Positions 39,445 through 47,167 of a stretch of DNA of 64,000 nt are shown here, piece by piece. The notes below the pieces were generated by a model. That model was given only the letters and a program-made list of their open reading frames with translations, was not told the origin of the DNA and did not search any database. Source of the DNA: Nonomuraea roseoviolacea subsp. carminata (GTDB taxonomy: Bacteria > Actinomycetota > Actinomycetes > Streptosporangiales > Streptosporangiaceae); the NCBI RefSeq assembly GCF_024172185.1, contig NZ_JAMZEC010000001.1, forward strand, positions 744,001 through 808,000. Reading direction: 5' to 3'. Made by a program: the position numbers and the translations under genes. Each line of letters starts with the position of its first letter. Positions within the stretch are counted from its first letter, which is position 1.

Positions 39445-40497
39445 CTAGCTCGCGCCGAGCTCCTCGGCGAGGGCCGCGGCGAAGGCGTCCACATCGGCCT
39501 CCGTGGTGTCGAAGGCGCACATCCAGCGCACCTCGCCCGTCGCCGGGTTCCAGGTGTAGAAGCGGAAGCGCTTCTGCATGCGCTCGGTGACGTCGGGCGG
39601 CAGGATCGCGAAGACGGCGTTGGCCTCGACGGGCCGCGGCACCTCCACGCCCGGCAGGTCGCGCACCGCCTCGGCCAGCCGCCGGCCCATGGCGTTGGCC
39701 TGGCGGGCGTTGCGCAGCCACAGGTCGTCCGACAGCAGCGCCAGGAACTGGGCGGAGACGAAGCGCATCTTCGACGACAGCTGCATGAACGTCTTGCGCA
39801 GGTAGTCGACGCCGCGGGCCGCCCGCGGGTTGAGCACCACGACCGCCTCGCCGTACAGCATGCCGATCTTGGTGCCGCCGAACGAGAGCACGTCCACGCC
39901 CGCGTCGGTGGTCAGCGCCCGCATGGGCACGTCGAGCGCGGCGGCGGCGTTGGTCAGGCGCGAGCCGTCGAGGTGGACGAGCATGCCGAGCTCGTGGGCG
40001 TGGGAGCAGATCGCGGCGATCTCCTCCGGCGTGTAGACGGTGCCCAGCTCGGTGGTGTTGGAGATGGACACCACGCGCGGCTGGGCGCGGTGGACGTCGC
40101 CGAAGCCCCACGCCTGCCGGTCGATCAGCTCGGGCGTGAGCTTGCCGTCGGGGGTGGGCACGGTGAACAGCTTGATGCCGCCCGCCACCTCCGGGGCGCC
40201 GCCCTCGTCGGTGTGGATGTGGGCCGTCTCCGCGCACACGACCGCCTCCCAGGGGGCGAGCATGGAGCGCAGCGAGACGACGTTGGCCGCGGTGCCGTTG
40301 AACACCGGCCACGCCTGCGCCGTCTCGCCGAAGTGCCGGCGGAAGACCTCGGCCAGCGCCTCGGTGTAGACGTCGTCGCCGTAGGAGATCTGGTGGCCGC
40401 CGTTGGCCTCGGCGATGGCCTGGAGGATCTCCGGGTGGACGCCGGCGTAGTTGTCGCTGGCGAAGCCCTTGAGCGAGGGGTCGTGCAGTGCTGTCAC
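39445..40497 (-). CDS. Low-specificity threonine aldolase family protein
   Basis: A 350-aa fold-type I PLP enzyme that should cleave L-threonine or a related beta-hydroxy amino acid to glycine and an aldehyde. The signatures are FASDNYAGVHPEI, GDDVYTE, the PLP-Asp region VHLDGSRLTNAA and the Schiff-base lysine in SFGGTKIGML. The GTG start overlaps the SDR stop, so it is the last gene of a tightly coupled operon behind a DUF6421 protein and an SDR enzyme. It probably works on an unusual beta-hydroxy amino acid made or used by those partners rather than in general metabolism. Confidence 0.88.
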   Translation of the reverse strand: MTALHDPSLKGFASDNYAGVHPEILQAIAEANGGHQISYGDDVYTEALAEVFRRHFGETAQAWPVFNGTAANVVSLRSMLAPWEAVVCAETAHIHTDEGGAPEVAGGIKLFTVPTPDGKLTPELIDRQAWGFGDVHRAQPRVVSISNTTELGTVYTPEEIAAICSHAHELGMLVHLDGSRLTNAAAALDVPMRALTTDAGVDVLSFGGTKIGMLYGEAVVVLNPRAARGVDYLRKTFMQLSSKMRFVSAQFLALLSDDLWLRNARQANAMGRRLAEAVRDLPGVEVPRPVEANAVFAILPPDVTERMQKRFRFYTWNPATGEVRWMCAFDTTEADVDAFAAALAEELGAS

Positions 40498-41123
40498 GTC
40501 GTGAGGTCCTGTCGGGTTCCGTTGATCTCGGCGGCGGGCCGGTCGTAGAGCCCGCCGACGGCCTGGGCGAGGTCGCGCACGTCGGTGAACCCGGCGAAGC
40601 GCGCCTCGGGCTTGGCCGCGCGCATGGCGTCGTTGACCAGCGCCTTGATGACGAGGATGACGGCCGCGGAGCCGGTGTCGCGCAGCGCGTCGGCCAGGGA
40701 GAGGGTCCACGCCTCGGCGGCGGCCTTGGCGGCGGCGTAGGCGGCGCCGCCGGCCGTGGGCCGCTGCGCCGCCTGGGCCGAGACGATGACGAAGCGGCCG
40801 TTGCCGCTCCTGCGCAGCAGCGGCTCGAAGGCCAGCGACACGTGCTGGAGCGTGCGGATGAGCAGGTCGTGCAGGGTGTCCCAGTCGTCGAGGCTGGTCT
40901 CGGCGAAGCTCTTGGAGCCGCGCCAGCCGCCGACGAGGTGGACGACGCCGTCGACGACGCCGTGCTCCTTCTCCACGCGCGCCGCGAACGCCTGGACCGC
41001 CTCGCGGTCGAGCAGGTCGACGTCGTCGCGGTCGACGCCGATGACGGTGTGCCCGCCGGCGCGGAAGTGGTCGGCGACGGCCTGGCCGGTGGGACCCGCG
41101 GCCCCGGTCACCACGATGATCAT
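40494..41123 (-). CDS. SDR family oxidoreductase
   Basis: A 209-aa short-chain dehydrogenase with cofactor motif VTGAAGPTGQAV at the N-terminus. GVDRDDVDL probably reads the cofactor. The conserved Ser is in VIVSAQAA and the Tyr/Lys pair in AAYAAAKAA. It is short for the family, and the segment after the YxxxK helix lacks the usual substrate loop. It overlaps both neighbours by 4 bases, so it is made together with the DUF6421 protein and the aldolase. A keto/hydroxy conversion of their shared substrate is plausible. Confidence 0.88.
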   Translation of the reverse strand: MIIVVTGAAGPTGQAVADHFRAGGHTVIGVDRDDVDLLDREAVQAFAARVEKEHGVVDGVVHLVGGWRGSKSFAETSLDDWDTLHDLLIRTLQHVSLAFEPLLRRSGNGRFVIVSAQAAQRPTAGGAAYAAAKAAAEAWTLSLADALRDTGSAAVILVIKALVNDAMRAAKPEARFAGFTDVRDLAQAVGGLYDRPAAEINGTRQDLTT

Positions 41124-43183
41124 CCCCGGATCCCCTTCGTCGACTCGACCACGTCGGCCAGCTTACGGCGCAGCGCCTCGTAGAACATGCTCAGGGGGAA
41201 CTCGTCGGACAGCACCGCGTCCACCTTGGCCTTCTGCTCCTCGGGCAGCGCCTCGACGCCCTTGGCCCAGGTGGAGGCCGGGTGCGGCTCGACGTAGGCG
41301 GTGACCAGCTCGTAGGCCGCCAGCCAGTGGGCCAGCTTGGAGCGGTCGATGCTGTCGCGGTAGAGCTTCTCGACCTCGCCGCGCAGGTCGGCGACGCCGT
41401 CGGCGACCCGCTCCCAGTCGATGCTGAGCCGGTTGTCGGTCCAGCGGACGATGTCGTTGCGGTGCAGGTAGGCGAACAGGAGCTGGCCGCCGAGCCCGTC
41501 GTAGTTGCGCACCCGCTCGCCGGTGATCGGGAAGCGGAAGAGCCGGTCGAACAGGATGGCGTGCTGCACGTAGCGGGCGTGCGGCACACCGCGCGCCTCC
41601 AGCTTGACCGCCTCGCCGAACGCGGTCAGGTCGCAGCGCAGCTCCTCCAGCGAGTACAGCCAGTACGGCATGCGCTGCTTGATCATGAACGGGTCGAACG
41701 GCAGGTCGCCGTGGCTGTGGGTGCGGTCGTGGATGAGGTCCCACAGCACGAAGGTGTCCTGGGCGAGCTGCTGGGAGGCCAGCAGCCGGGCGGCGTCCGG
41801 CGGCAGGTCGAGCCGGAGCGTCTCGGTCGCCGCGCCCGACACCCGGCGGAAGCGGGCGGCCTCGCGGTCGGCGAAGATGCCGCCCCAGGTGAAGCGGGCC
41901 GGCGCCTGCCGCACGGCGACGGTCTCGGGGAAGAGCACGGCCGAGTGGGTGTCGTAGCCGGAGGTGAAGTCCTCGAACGCGATGGGCACGAACATCGGGT
42001 TGTCGTAGCCGCCGGCCTCCAGCTCGGCCAGCCAGCCGGGCCAGATGGTGCGCAGCCAGACCGCTTCGAGGTTGCGGTTGGGGTTGCCGTTCTGGGTGTA
42101 CATCGGGAACACCACCAGGTGCTCCAGCCCGTCGACGCGCTGGGTGTCGGGGTGGAAGAGCTCCAGCGAGGCGAGGAAGTCCGGCACGCCGAGGTCCTGG
42201 CGGGCCCAGGCGGCCAGGTCCTCCTGGACGGCCTGGAGGTAGGCGGCGTCGTGCGGGAAGTGCGGGGCGAGCTCGGCCACGCGGGCGGCGATGACGCCGA
42301 CCAGCTCCTTGGCCCGCTCCTTGTCCTCCGGCACCGAGCCGTCCTTCACCTGGAGGGGGCGCAGCTCCTCGACGGCGGCCTTGAGCTGGGCGAACAGCGC
42401 GGCCTTGGCCTCGTCGCGGCCGGCCTGCGAGGCGGCGCCGGCGGGGACGCGGGCCGCCCAGGTGACGACGTTGCCCCAGAGCCGCCGGTGGTCGTGGTCG
42501 TCGAGGGAGTCGTCGCCGAACAGGTCGGAGTCGGCGAAGACGACCACCCGGCCCTGGCCGTAGGCGAGGGCGACGGCGAGGGGCTCGCCGGCGGGGGCGG
42601 CCTGCGGCGAGGTGGCGAACAGGACGGTGGCGTCCTGCCCGGCGGTGAGGACGCCGGAGCGGTAGAAGCAGGCGTGCTTCACGCCGGCGAGCAGCCCGGC
42701 GCCGGTGGCGGGCTCGGCGACGACCCAGGTGGCGACGCCCCGGTGGGCGTGCCCGGGGTCGCGCACGGTGGTGTGGCGGACGCCGACGCCGAAGCGGGCG
42801 AGCAGGTCGGCCAGGTTGCTGCCGTACTTGTCCTGCTCCTCCTCGGCGAGCACGACGAGCCCGCCGCCGCCGGCGACGAAGTCGCGCACGGCGTCGAGCT
42901 CGGCCTCGGTGAAGATCGGGGCGCCGAGGCCGGTGGTGCGCTCCCAGCGCTCGTCCGCCGGGTGGGCGATGACCAGGACGTCCTGGTCCTGGAGCGCTCC
43001 ATCCGTCAGCGGGCCGTCGGTGTGGGCGGCCACCGTGTGTCCCAGGTGCCGCAGCAGGTCGGCCGCGCGGGCATAGCTGCTGTCGTCGGGGTGGGCGGGG
43101 TTGATGGCCTCGGCCACGTCACGGCGGATGGTCCACGACTCGTTGTGGGCCTCGTCGAACAGCACTCTGGGGAAAGCCTGCAT
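41120..43183 (-). CDS. DUF6421 protein with N-terminal amidotransferase-like domain
   Basis: A 687-aa cytoplasmic protein of unknown function. Residues ~1-230 look like a flavodoxin/class-I-amidotransferase-like Rossmann domain (VLFDEAHNESWTI, DVLVIAHPADERW, DFVAGGGGLVVLAEEE, GRVVVFADSDLFGDD) without an obvious catalytic Cys. From ~240 on lies the DUF6421 region, rich in aromatic and charged residues (MYTQNGNPNRNLEAVWLR, FVLWDLIHDRTHSHGDLPFD). The His/Asp cluster in DLIHDRTHSHGD could bind a metal. The ATG has AGGAG 7 bases upstream. It leads the operon with SDR and aldolase genes, a trio I recall from Streptomyces. A -10-like TATATT lies about 36 bases upstream. Confidence 0.8.
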   Translation of the reverse strand: MQAFPRVLFDEAHNESWTIRRDVAEAINPAHPDDSSYARAADLLRHLGHTVAAHTDGPLTDGALQDQDVLVIAHPADERWERTTGLGAPIFTEAELDAVRDFVAGGGGLVVLAEEEQDKYGSNLADLLARFGVGVRHTTVRDPGHAHRGVATWVVAEPATGAGLLAGVKHACFYRSGVLTAGQDATVLFATSPQAAPAGEPLAVALAYGQGRVVVFADSDLFGDDSLDDHDHRRLWGNVVTWAARVPAGAASQAGRDEAKAALFAQLKAAVEELRPLQVKDGSVPEDKERAKELVGVIAARVAELAPHFPHDAAYLQAVQEDLAAWARQDLGVPDFLASLELFHPDTQRVDGLEHLVVFPMYTQNGNPNRNLEAVWLRTIWPGWLAELEAGGYDNPMFVPIAFEDFTSGYDTHSAVLFPETVAVRQAPARFTWGGIFADREAARFRRVSGAATETLRLDLPPDAARLLASQQLAQDTFVLWDLIHDRTHSHGDLPFDPFMIKQRMPYWLYSLEELRCDLTAFGEAVKLEARGVPHARYVQHAILFDRLFRFPITGERVRNYDGLGGQLLFAYLHRNDIVRWTDNRLSIDWERVADGVADLRGEVEKLYRDSIDRSKLAHWLAAYELVTAYVEPHPASTWAKGVEALPEEQKAKVDAVLSDEFPLSMFYEALRRKLADVVESTKGIRG

Positions 43184-43218
43184 GAAAGATCTCCTGTTAC
43201 TCCCGCTTCCAAACGGAA

Positions 43219-43249
43219 AATATACACACAGGCCCCGCAATCCTCACAA
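43219..43249 (-). promoter_or_regulatory. Candidate promoter of the DUF6421 operon
   Basis: On the minus strand TTGTGA (43244-43249) and TATATT (43219-43224) lie 19 bases apart, 36 bases before the start codon. The spacing is somewhat long. A TTCC-AAAC-GGAA repeat follows at 43207-43218. Confidence 0.35.
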
Positions 43250-43285
43250 AAGGCTTCCGGATGCTGAGATCCTCCCCGCCCCGCT

Positions 43286-43942
43286 TCACGCGGCTCCCGG
43301 CCGCACCACCCCCGACTCGTACGCGAAGACGACCGCCTGCGCCCGGTCGCGCAGATCCAGCTTCATGAGCACCCGCGCCACATGGGTCTTGACCGTGGCC
43401 TCGCCGACGAACAGCTCCTTGGCGATCTCGGCGTTGGTGATGCCGCGCGCCAGCAGCCGCAGCACCTCCAGCTCGCGCGGGGTCAGCTCGGCCAGCCGGG
43501 GCGAGGGCGTCGGATCCCGGCGGCCGGCGAAGGAGGCGATCACCCGGCTGGTCACCGCGGGATCGAGCAGCGCGTCACCGGCGTGGACCACCCGGATGGC
43601 CTCCAGGAGCTGCTCGGGCGGCGACACCTTCAGCAGGAAGCCGCTGGTGCCGGCCTGCAGCGCGGCGTACAGGTTCTCGTCGCTGTCGAAGGTGGTCAGC
43701 GTGATGACCTTGGGCGGGGACGGCGCGTCGAGCAGCTCCCTCGTCGCCGACAGCCCGTCGAGGCGGGGCATGGAGATGTCCATCAGGACGATGTCGGGAC
43801 GGGTGCGCCGGGCCACGGCGACGGCCTCGCGCCCGTCGGCGGCCTCGCCCACCACGTCCATGCCCGGTTCGGCCTCCAGGATCATGCGGAGGCCGGCTCT
43901 GATCATCGCCTGGTCGTCCGCGATGACGATGCGTATGCTCAC
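43286..43942 (-). CDS. LuxR/NarL family response regulator, orphan
   Basis: A 218-aa two-component output protein. The receiver domain covers about residues 3-120, with acidic pair DD at 9-10, phospho-acceptor Asp in IVLMDISMPRLDG and the conserved Lys in FLLKVSP. The LuxR helix-turn-helix lies at about 150-205 (LTPRELEVLRLLARG, then KTHVARVL). No histidine kinase gene is adjacent. The nearest kinase is the Ser/Thr kinase 89 bases upstream on the same strand, so Ser/Thr phosphorylation of this regulator is possible. Four ACAAG direct repeats lie upstream. GTG start. Confidence 0.9.
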   Translation of the reverse strand: MSIRIVIADDQAMIRAGLRMILEAEPGMDVVGEAADGREAVAVARRTRPDIVLMDISMPRLDGLSATRELLDAPSPPKVITLTTFDSDENLYAALQAGTSGFLLKVSPPEQLLEAIRVVHAGDALLDPAVTSRVIASFAGRRDPTPSPRLAELTPRELEVLRLLARGITNAEIAKELFVGEATVKTHVARVLMKLDLRDRAQAVVFAYESGVVRPGAA

Positions 43943-43994
43943 ACGCGGAGACTAGACGGCCACCGGCGGATTGGACACCCAGGTCAAGCCGCGT

Positions 43995-44027
43995 ACAAGT
44001 GGCTTACAAGATCACAAGTCGGACAAG
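43995..44027. repeat. Four ACAAG direct repeats upstream of the response regulator
   Basis: ACAAG occurs at 43995, 44006, 44014 and 44023, spaced 11, 8 and 9 bases, so roughly one helical turn apart. The array is 53-85 bases upstream of the regulator start, in an otherwise GC-rich gap. This could be a multi-site binding region for an activator. Confidence 0.45.
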
Positions 44028-44031
44028 GGCG

Positions 44032-45552
44032 TCACTGGAGGCGCACGCTCTGGCGCACGCGCGCCTGCACCGCGTCGTCGCAGGTGTTGCGGGCGCAGAA
44101 GTAGAGCAGGAGCATCGGCTTGGGCTTGCGGTCCACGACGTAGCCGACGAAGCCGAGCCGGGCGCCGCTGTCGCGGTCGGTCAGCGACCCCGAGTAGCGG
44201 GTGGCGGGGCTGGTGCCCGCCTGCTCGGTGACCGGGCCGCTCACGTCGATCCTGCCGGGCAGCAGCCCTTCGAGCATGGCCTTCATCTGCGTGTCCGTGG
44301 CCGTGGTGCTGAGGGTGTCGGAGACCTGGACGTACACGCCGGTCGCGTTCTCGGGGTCGTCGGTGATGACCGGGACCACCGGCGTCCAGTCCGCGCCGGC
44401 CCCGGAGACGAACATCGACTCGAACTCCGGCGCGCGCGGCGAGACCAGGGCGAACAGGTCCTCGTGGGTGCGCACGGTCCAGCCGGCCGGGTACTCGAAG
44501 CCGACCGGCGCGGCCGTGGTGGGCTGGTAGCGGGCCCAGGACTCGCCCCGCTGGCTCAGCACGAGCAGCACGACGAGCACGAGCGCCGCGACGGCCGCCG
44601 TGAGCGTGGCCGCGATGATCGGCAACCGGCCCGGCCGGCCGGTCCCGCCGCGCCCGGCGGCCGGGCGCCGGGGCCGCACCGGGAGGGGGGCGGCGAGCGG
44701 CCGGTCCTCCAGGTGGCCGCTCATCGCGTCGCGCAGCGCGGCCACGAACGCGCCACAGGTCGGGTAGCGCTGCTCGGGTGACTTGGCCAGCGCCCGCTCC
44801 ATCACGGCGTCCACCTCGGGCGGCAGCTCGGGGCGCATCTGCGACAGCGGCGTGGGCTGCTCGGCCAGGTGCGCCCACAGCAGCGCGATGTCGTTGTCGC
44901 GCTGGAACGGCAGCCGCCCCGACAGCCCCTCGTAGACGACGCAGGCCAGCGCGTACTGGTCGCAGCGGCCGTCGATGTGCTCCTTGTTGATCTGCTCGGG
45001 CGACATGTAGCGGGGAGTGCCGATGAACTGGTCGGTCTGGGTCAGCCCGGAGATCGACGTGCGGTGCTTGGTGATGCCGAAGTCGGTCAGGTAGACGTGG
45101 TCGCCGGCCAGCAGGATGTTGGCCGGCTTGACGTCGCGGTGGATCAGGTCGTGGGCGTGGGCGGCGTCGAGCGCCGCGGCCACCTGGGTGAAGATCTGGT
45201 TGGCCTGGGCGAGCGGCAGCGGCCCCCGGTCGTAGATGAGGCGGCGCAGGTCGAGGCCGTCGACGTAGCGCATCGAGATGTAGAGCACGCCGTCGGCGTC
45301 GGCGTTGGCCTCGTAGATGGGGATGATGTTGGGGTGCTCGATGCTGGCGACCGTCCTGGACTCCAGGATGAACCGCTGGCGGAAGCGGTCGTCCACGCTC
45401 AGCACCGGGTTGAGGATCTTGAGCGCGACCCGGCGGCTCAGCCTCGGGTCCAGGGCGAGGTAGACGACCGCCATGCCGCCCTTGCCGACGATGTCCTCGA
45501 TGTAGTAGCCGGCCACCTCCTGGCCGATGAGGGAGCGTTCGTTCACCGGCAT
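44032..45552 (-). CDS. Membrane Ser/Thr protein kinase
   Basis: A 506-aa PknB-type kinase. The kinase domain covers about residues 14-275, with glycine loop GKGGMAVVY, ATP lysine K45 in RVALKIL, catalytic loop LIHRDVKPANILL, DFG in LTDFGITK, and activation segment GTPRYMSPEQ. All key residues are present. One membrane helix follows at about 313-336. An extracellular domain of about 165 residues comes next, without PASTA repeats. It resembles the fatty-acid/lipoprotein-like sensor domains in some actinobacterial kinases and has a paired Cys (CARNTC) near the end. It overlaps the pseudoprotease gene by ATGA, so the two are made together. Confidence 0.93.
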   Translation of the reverse strand: MPVNERSLIGQEVAGYYIEDIVGKGGMAVVYLALDPRLSRRVALKILNPVLSVDDRFRQRFILESRTVASIEHPNIIPIYEANADADGVLYISMRYVDGLDLRRLIYDRGPLPLAQANQIFTQVAAALDAAHAHDLIHRDVKPANILLAGDHVYLTDFGITKHRTSISGLTQTDQFIGTPRYMSPEQINKEHIDGRCDQYALACVVYEGLSGRLPFQRDNDIALLWAHLAEQPTPLSQMRPELPPEVDAVMERALAKSPEQRYPTCGAFVAALRDAMSGHLEDRPLAAPLPVRPRRPAAGRGGTGRPGRLPIIAATLTAAVAALVLVVLLVLSQRGESWARYQPTTAAPVGFEYPAGWTVRTHEDLFALVSPRAPEFESMFVSGAGADWTPVVPVITDDPENATGVYVQVSDTLSTTATDTQMKAMLEGLLPGRIDVSGPVTEQAGTSPATRYSGSLTDRDSGARLGFVGYVVDRKPKPMLLLYFCARNTCDDAVQARVRQSVRLQ

Positions 45553-47063
45553 CACGTCTCGATGGGGTGACCGCAGTAGCCGCAGAACCGGTGCGCGGCC
45601 CCCAGCCGCATCCCGCAGGCGGTGCAGAACTTCACGGCCTGCTCCTGCGCGGTCAGCACCTGCTTCTGCTGCGGGATCACCGCGAACGGCTGGGAGCGGC
45701 GGACGACCACGGTCTGGTTGGCGCCCTCGTCCAGCGGCTGCGGGGGCACGGCGACCAGTGGCGGCGGCTCGGGCTTGGGCTCGGGGCCGCGCCGGCGCCG
45801 CCACAGCAGGACCGCCCCGGTCGCCGCGGCCAGGAACAGCACCCCGGCGGCCACGGCGAACGGCCACATCGGCGTGGCGGAGCGGGCGGGCACGGGGACG
45901 GGCCGGACGCCGCGGTCCTCGGGGCCGCCCCGCTTGGCCAGGGAGTCCTTGAGCAGCGTGGCGGCCACCACGTTGCCGGGGTAGAGCTCCAGCACGCGCT
46001 GGAAGCCGGGGGCCGCCTCGGTGTAGTACTTCGTGTGGTAGCGGGTCAGCGCCGCCTCGAACGCCGAGTCGATCGCGCCCCTGCGCGGGGCGACGCCGGC
46101 CTTGGTCAGCGCCGAGGTGACCTCCCGGATGCCGATCATCCGGGCCGCCCGGCCGCCGCCGATGAGCATGCCGACGACGTGGCCGTCCTTGTCGCCGATG
46201 ACGGGCGCGCCGCGCAGGCCGCGGTCGGCGAGGCCGGCCAGCTTCACGGGCTCGTCCACCTTCTTGTCGGGGTCGGCGAACGGCCGGCCGTTCTCGCCCG
46301 CGCCGCCGCCCTTGCCCAGGTGGGCGATCTCGACCGTGGTCTGCACGGTGGGGCCGGGCCGGCCGAGGAAGCCGGCCACGTTGGTGGGCGAGCCGGCCGA
46401 CTCGGGCACCCGGTCGGCGAGGGGGGCGGTGGGCAGGCCGACGCCGCCGACGACCCGGCTGGACGTCTGGAGCACGGCCGGCGTGTCCGGGCCCGGTCCG
46501 GCCTTGACCAGGTCCGCCTTGAGGCCCTTGGGGTCGGCCGGTGAGACGTTCGGGAAGACCGTGATGTCGGTCCTGATGTTGTAGATGCAGGTCGCCTTGG
46601 AGGTCAGCGGCGGGTAGCACTGCTGGAGGTGGCGGTCGAGCACCTCGTCCTTGAGCTTGTGCCGCTCGAAGTCGGCCGGGATCTTCACGCCGTGGTGCTC
46701 GGCGAAGATCTTGTTGGCCGCGTGGACGGCGAGGTCCTGCTCGCTCTTGACCACGCGGGTGAGCGTGACGATGCCGCCCTCGGGGTTGACCACGACGCCG
46801 GTGCCGACGCCGATGGGCACCTTGTAGGACCGTTCCACGTGGACGAGGTCGCGGATGTGGTCCAGGAGCGTGATGTCGATGTGCGCGGTGGCCTCGACGC
46901 GGACCACGGCGGGGGTGACGAGGTCGGTGATGCCGCTGGGGTGCTCGTGCGCGGCGGCCGGGAGCACGCCGTACGGGGAGAGAGACAGGGGGAGGGACAG
47001 CGGGAGGAACAGCGCCACGAGCGCCACGGCGGCGCCGCCGGCCAGAGCTGTGAGACGAGCCAT
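45552..47063 (-). CDS. Membrane HtrA-like pseudoprotease with cytoplasmic zinc ribbon
   Basis: A 503-aa protein with an N-terminal signal or membrane segment at ~8-37. The extracellular region to ~398 contains a trypsin/HtrA-like fold (VGTGVVVNPEGGIVTLTRVV, 86-105; DRGLRGAPVIGDKDGHVVGM, 280-299). Catalytic His is replaced by R103 and catalytic Ser by R284, so it should be inactive. C149 and C159 may form a disulfide. A helical, TPR-like part at ~333-375 precedes a membrane helix at 399-421. The cytoplasmic tail ends in a zinc ribbon with C480, C483, C494 and C497. GGAG precedes the ATG by 5 bases. It is coupled to the Ser/Thr kinase gene, so it probably senses an outside signal and passes it to the kinase. 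Confidence 0.82.
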   Translation of the reverse strand: MARLTALAGGAAVALVALFLPLSLPLSLSPYGVLPAAAHEHPSGITDLVTPAVVRVEATAHIDITLLDHIRDLVHVERSYKVPIGVGTGVVVNPEGGIVTLTRVVKSEQDLAVHAANKIFAEHHGVKIPADFERHKLKDEVLDRHLQQCYPPLTSKATCIYNIRTDITVFPNVSPADPKGLKADLVKAGPGPDTPAVLQTSSRVVGGVGLPTAPLADRVPESAGSPTNVAGFLGRPGPTVQTTVEIAHLGKGGGAGENGRPFADPDKKVDEPVKLAGLADRGLRGAPVIGDKDGHVVGMLIGGGRAARMIGIREVTSALTKAGVAPRRGAIDSAFEAALTRYHTKYYTEAAPGFQRVLELYPGNVVAATLLKDSLAKRGGPEDRGVRPVPVPARSATPMWPFAVAAGVLFLAAATGAVLLWRRRRGPEPKPEPPPLVAVPPQPLDEGANQTVVVRRSQPFAVIPQQKQVLTAQEQAVKFCTACGMRLGAAHRFCGYCGHPIET

Positions 47064-47134
47064 CGCCGCTCCGTTTCGCAGAAGTGTCAACAGCGTCCCA
47101 ATCGCCTGCCGTAAGTACAAGAGGGAAGGTCGTA

Positions 47135-47148
47135 GACAAGCGCTTGCT
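47135..47148. promoter_or_regulatory. AnCAAGnnCTTGnT-type operator upstream of hyuA
   Basis: GACAAGCGCTTGCT matches nine of ten fixed positions of the palindrome AnCAAGnnCTTGnT, a form described for KstR2-type TetR regulators. It is flanked by GTAGAC and GTCTAC, 20 bases before the hyuA start. Similar sites lie at 60588 and 63001. Confidence 0.55.
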
Positions 47149-47167
47149 TGTTGTCTACCGTACCGGA

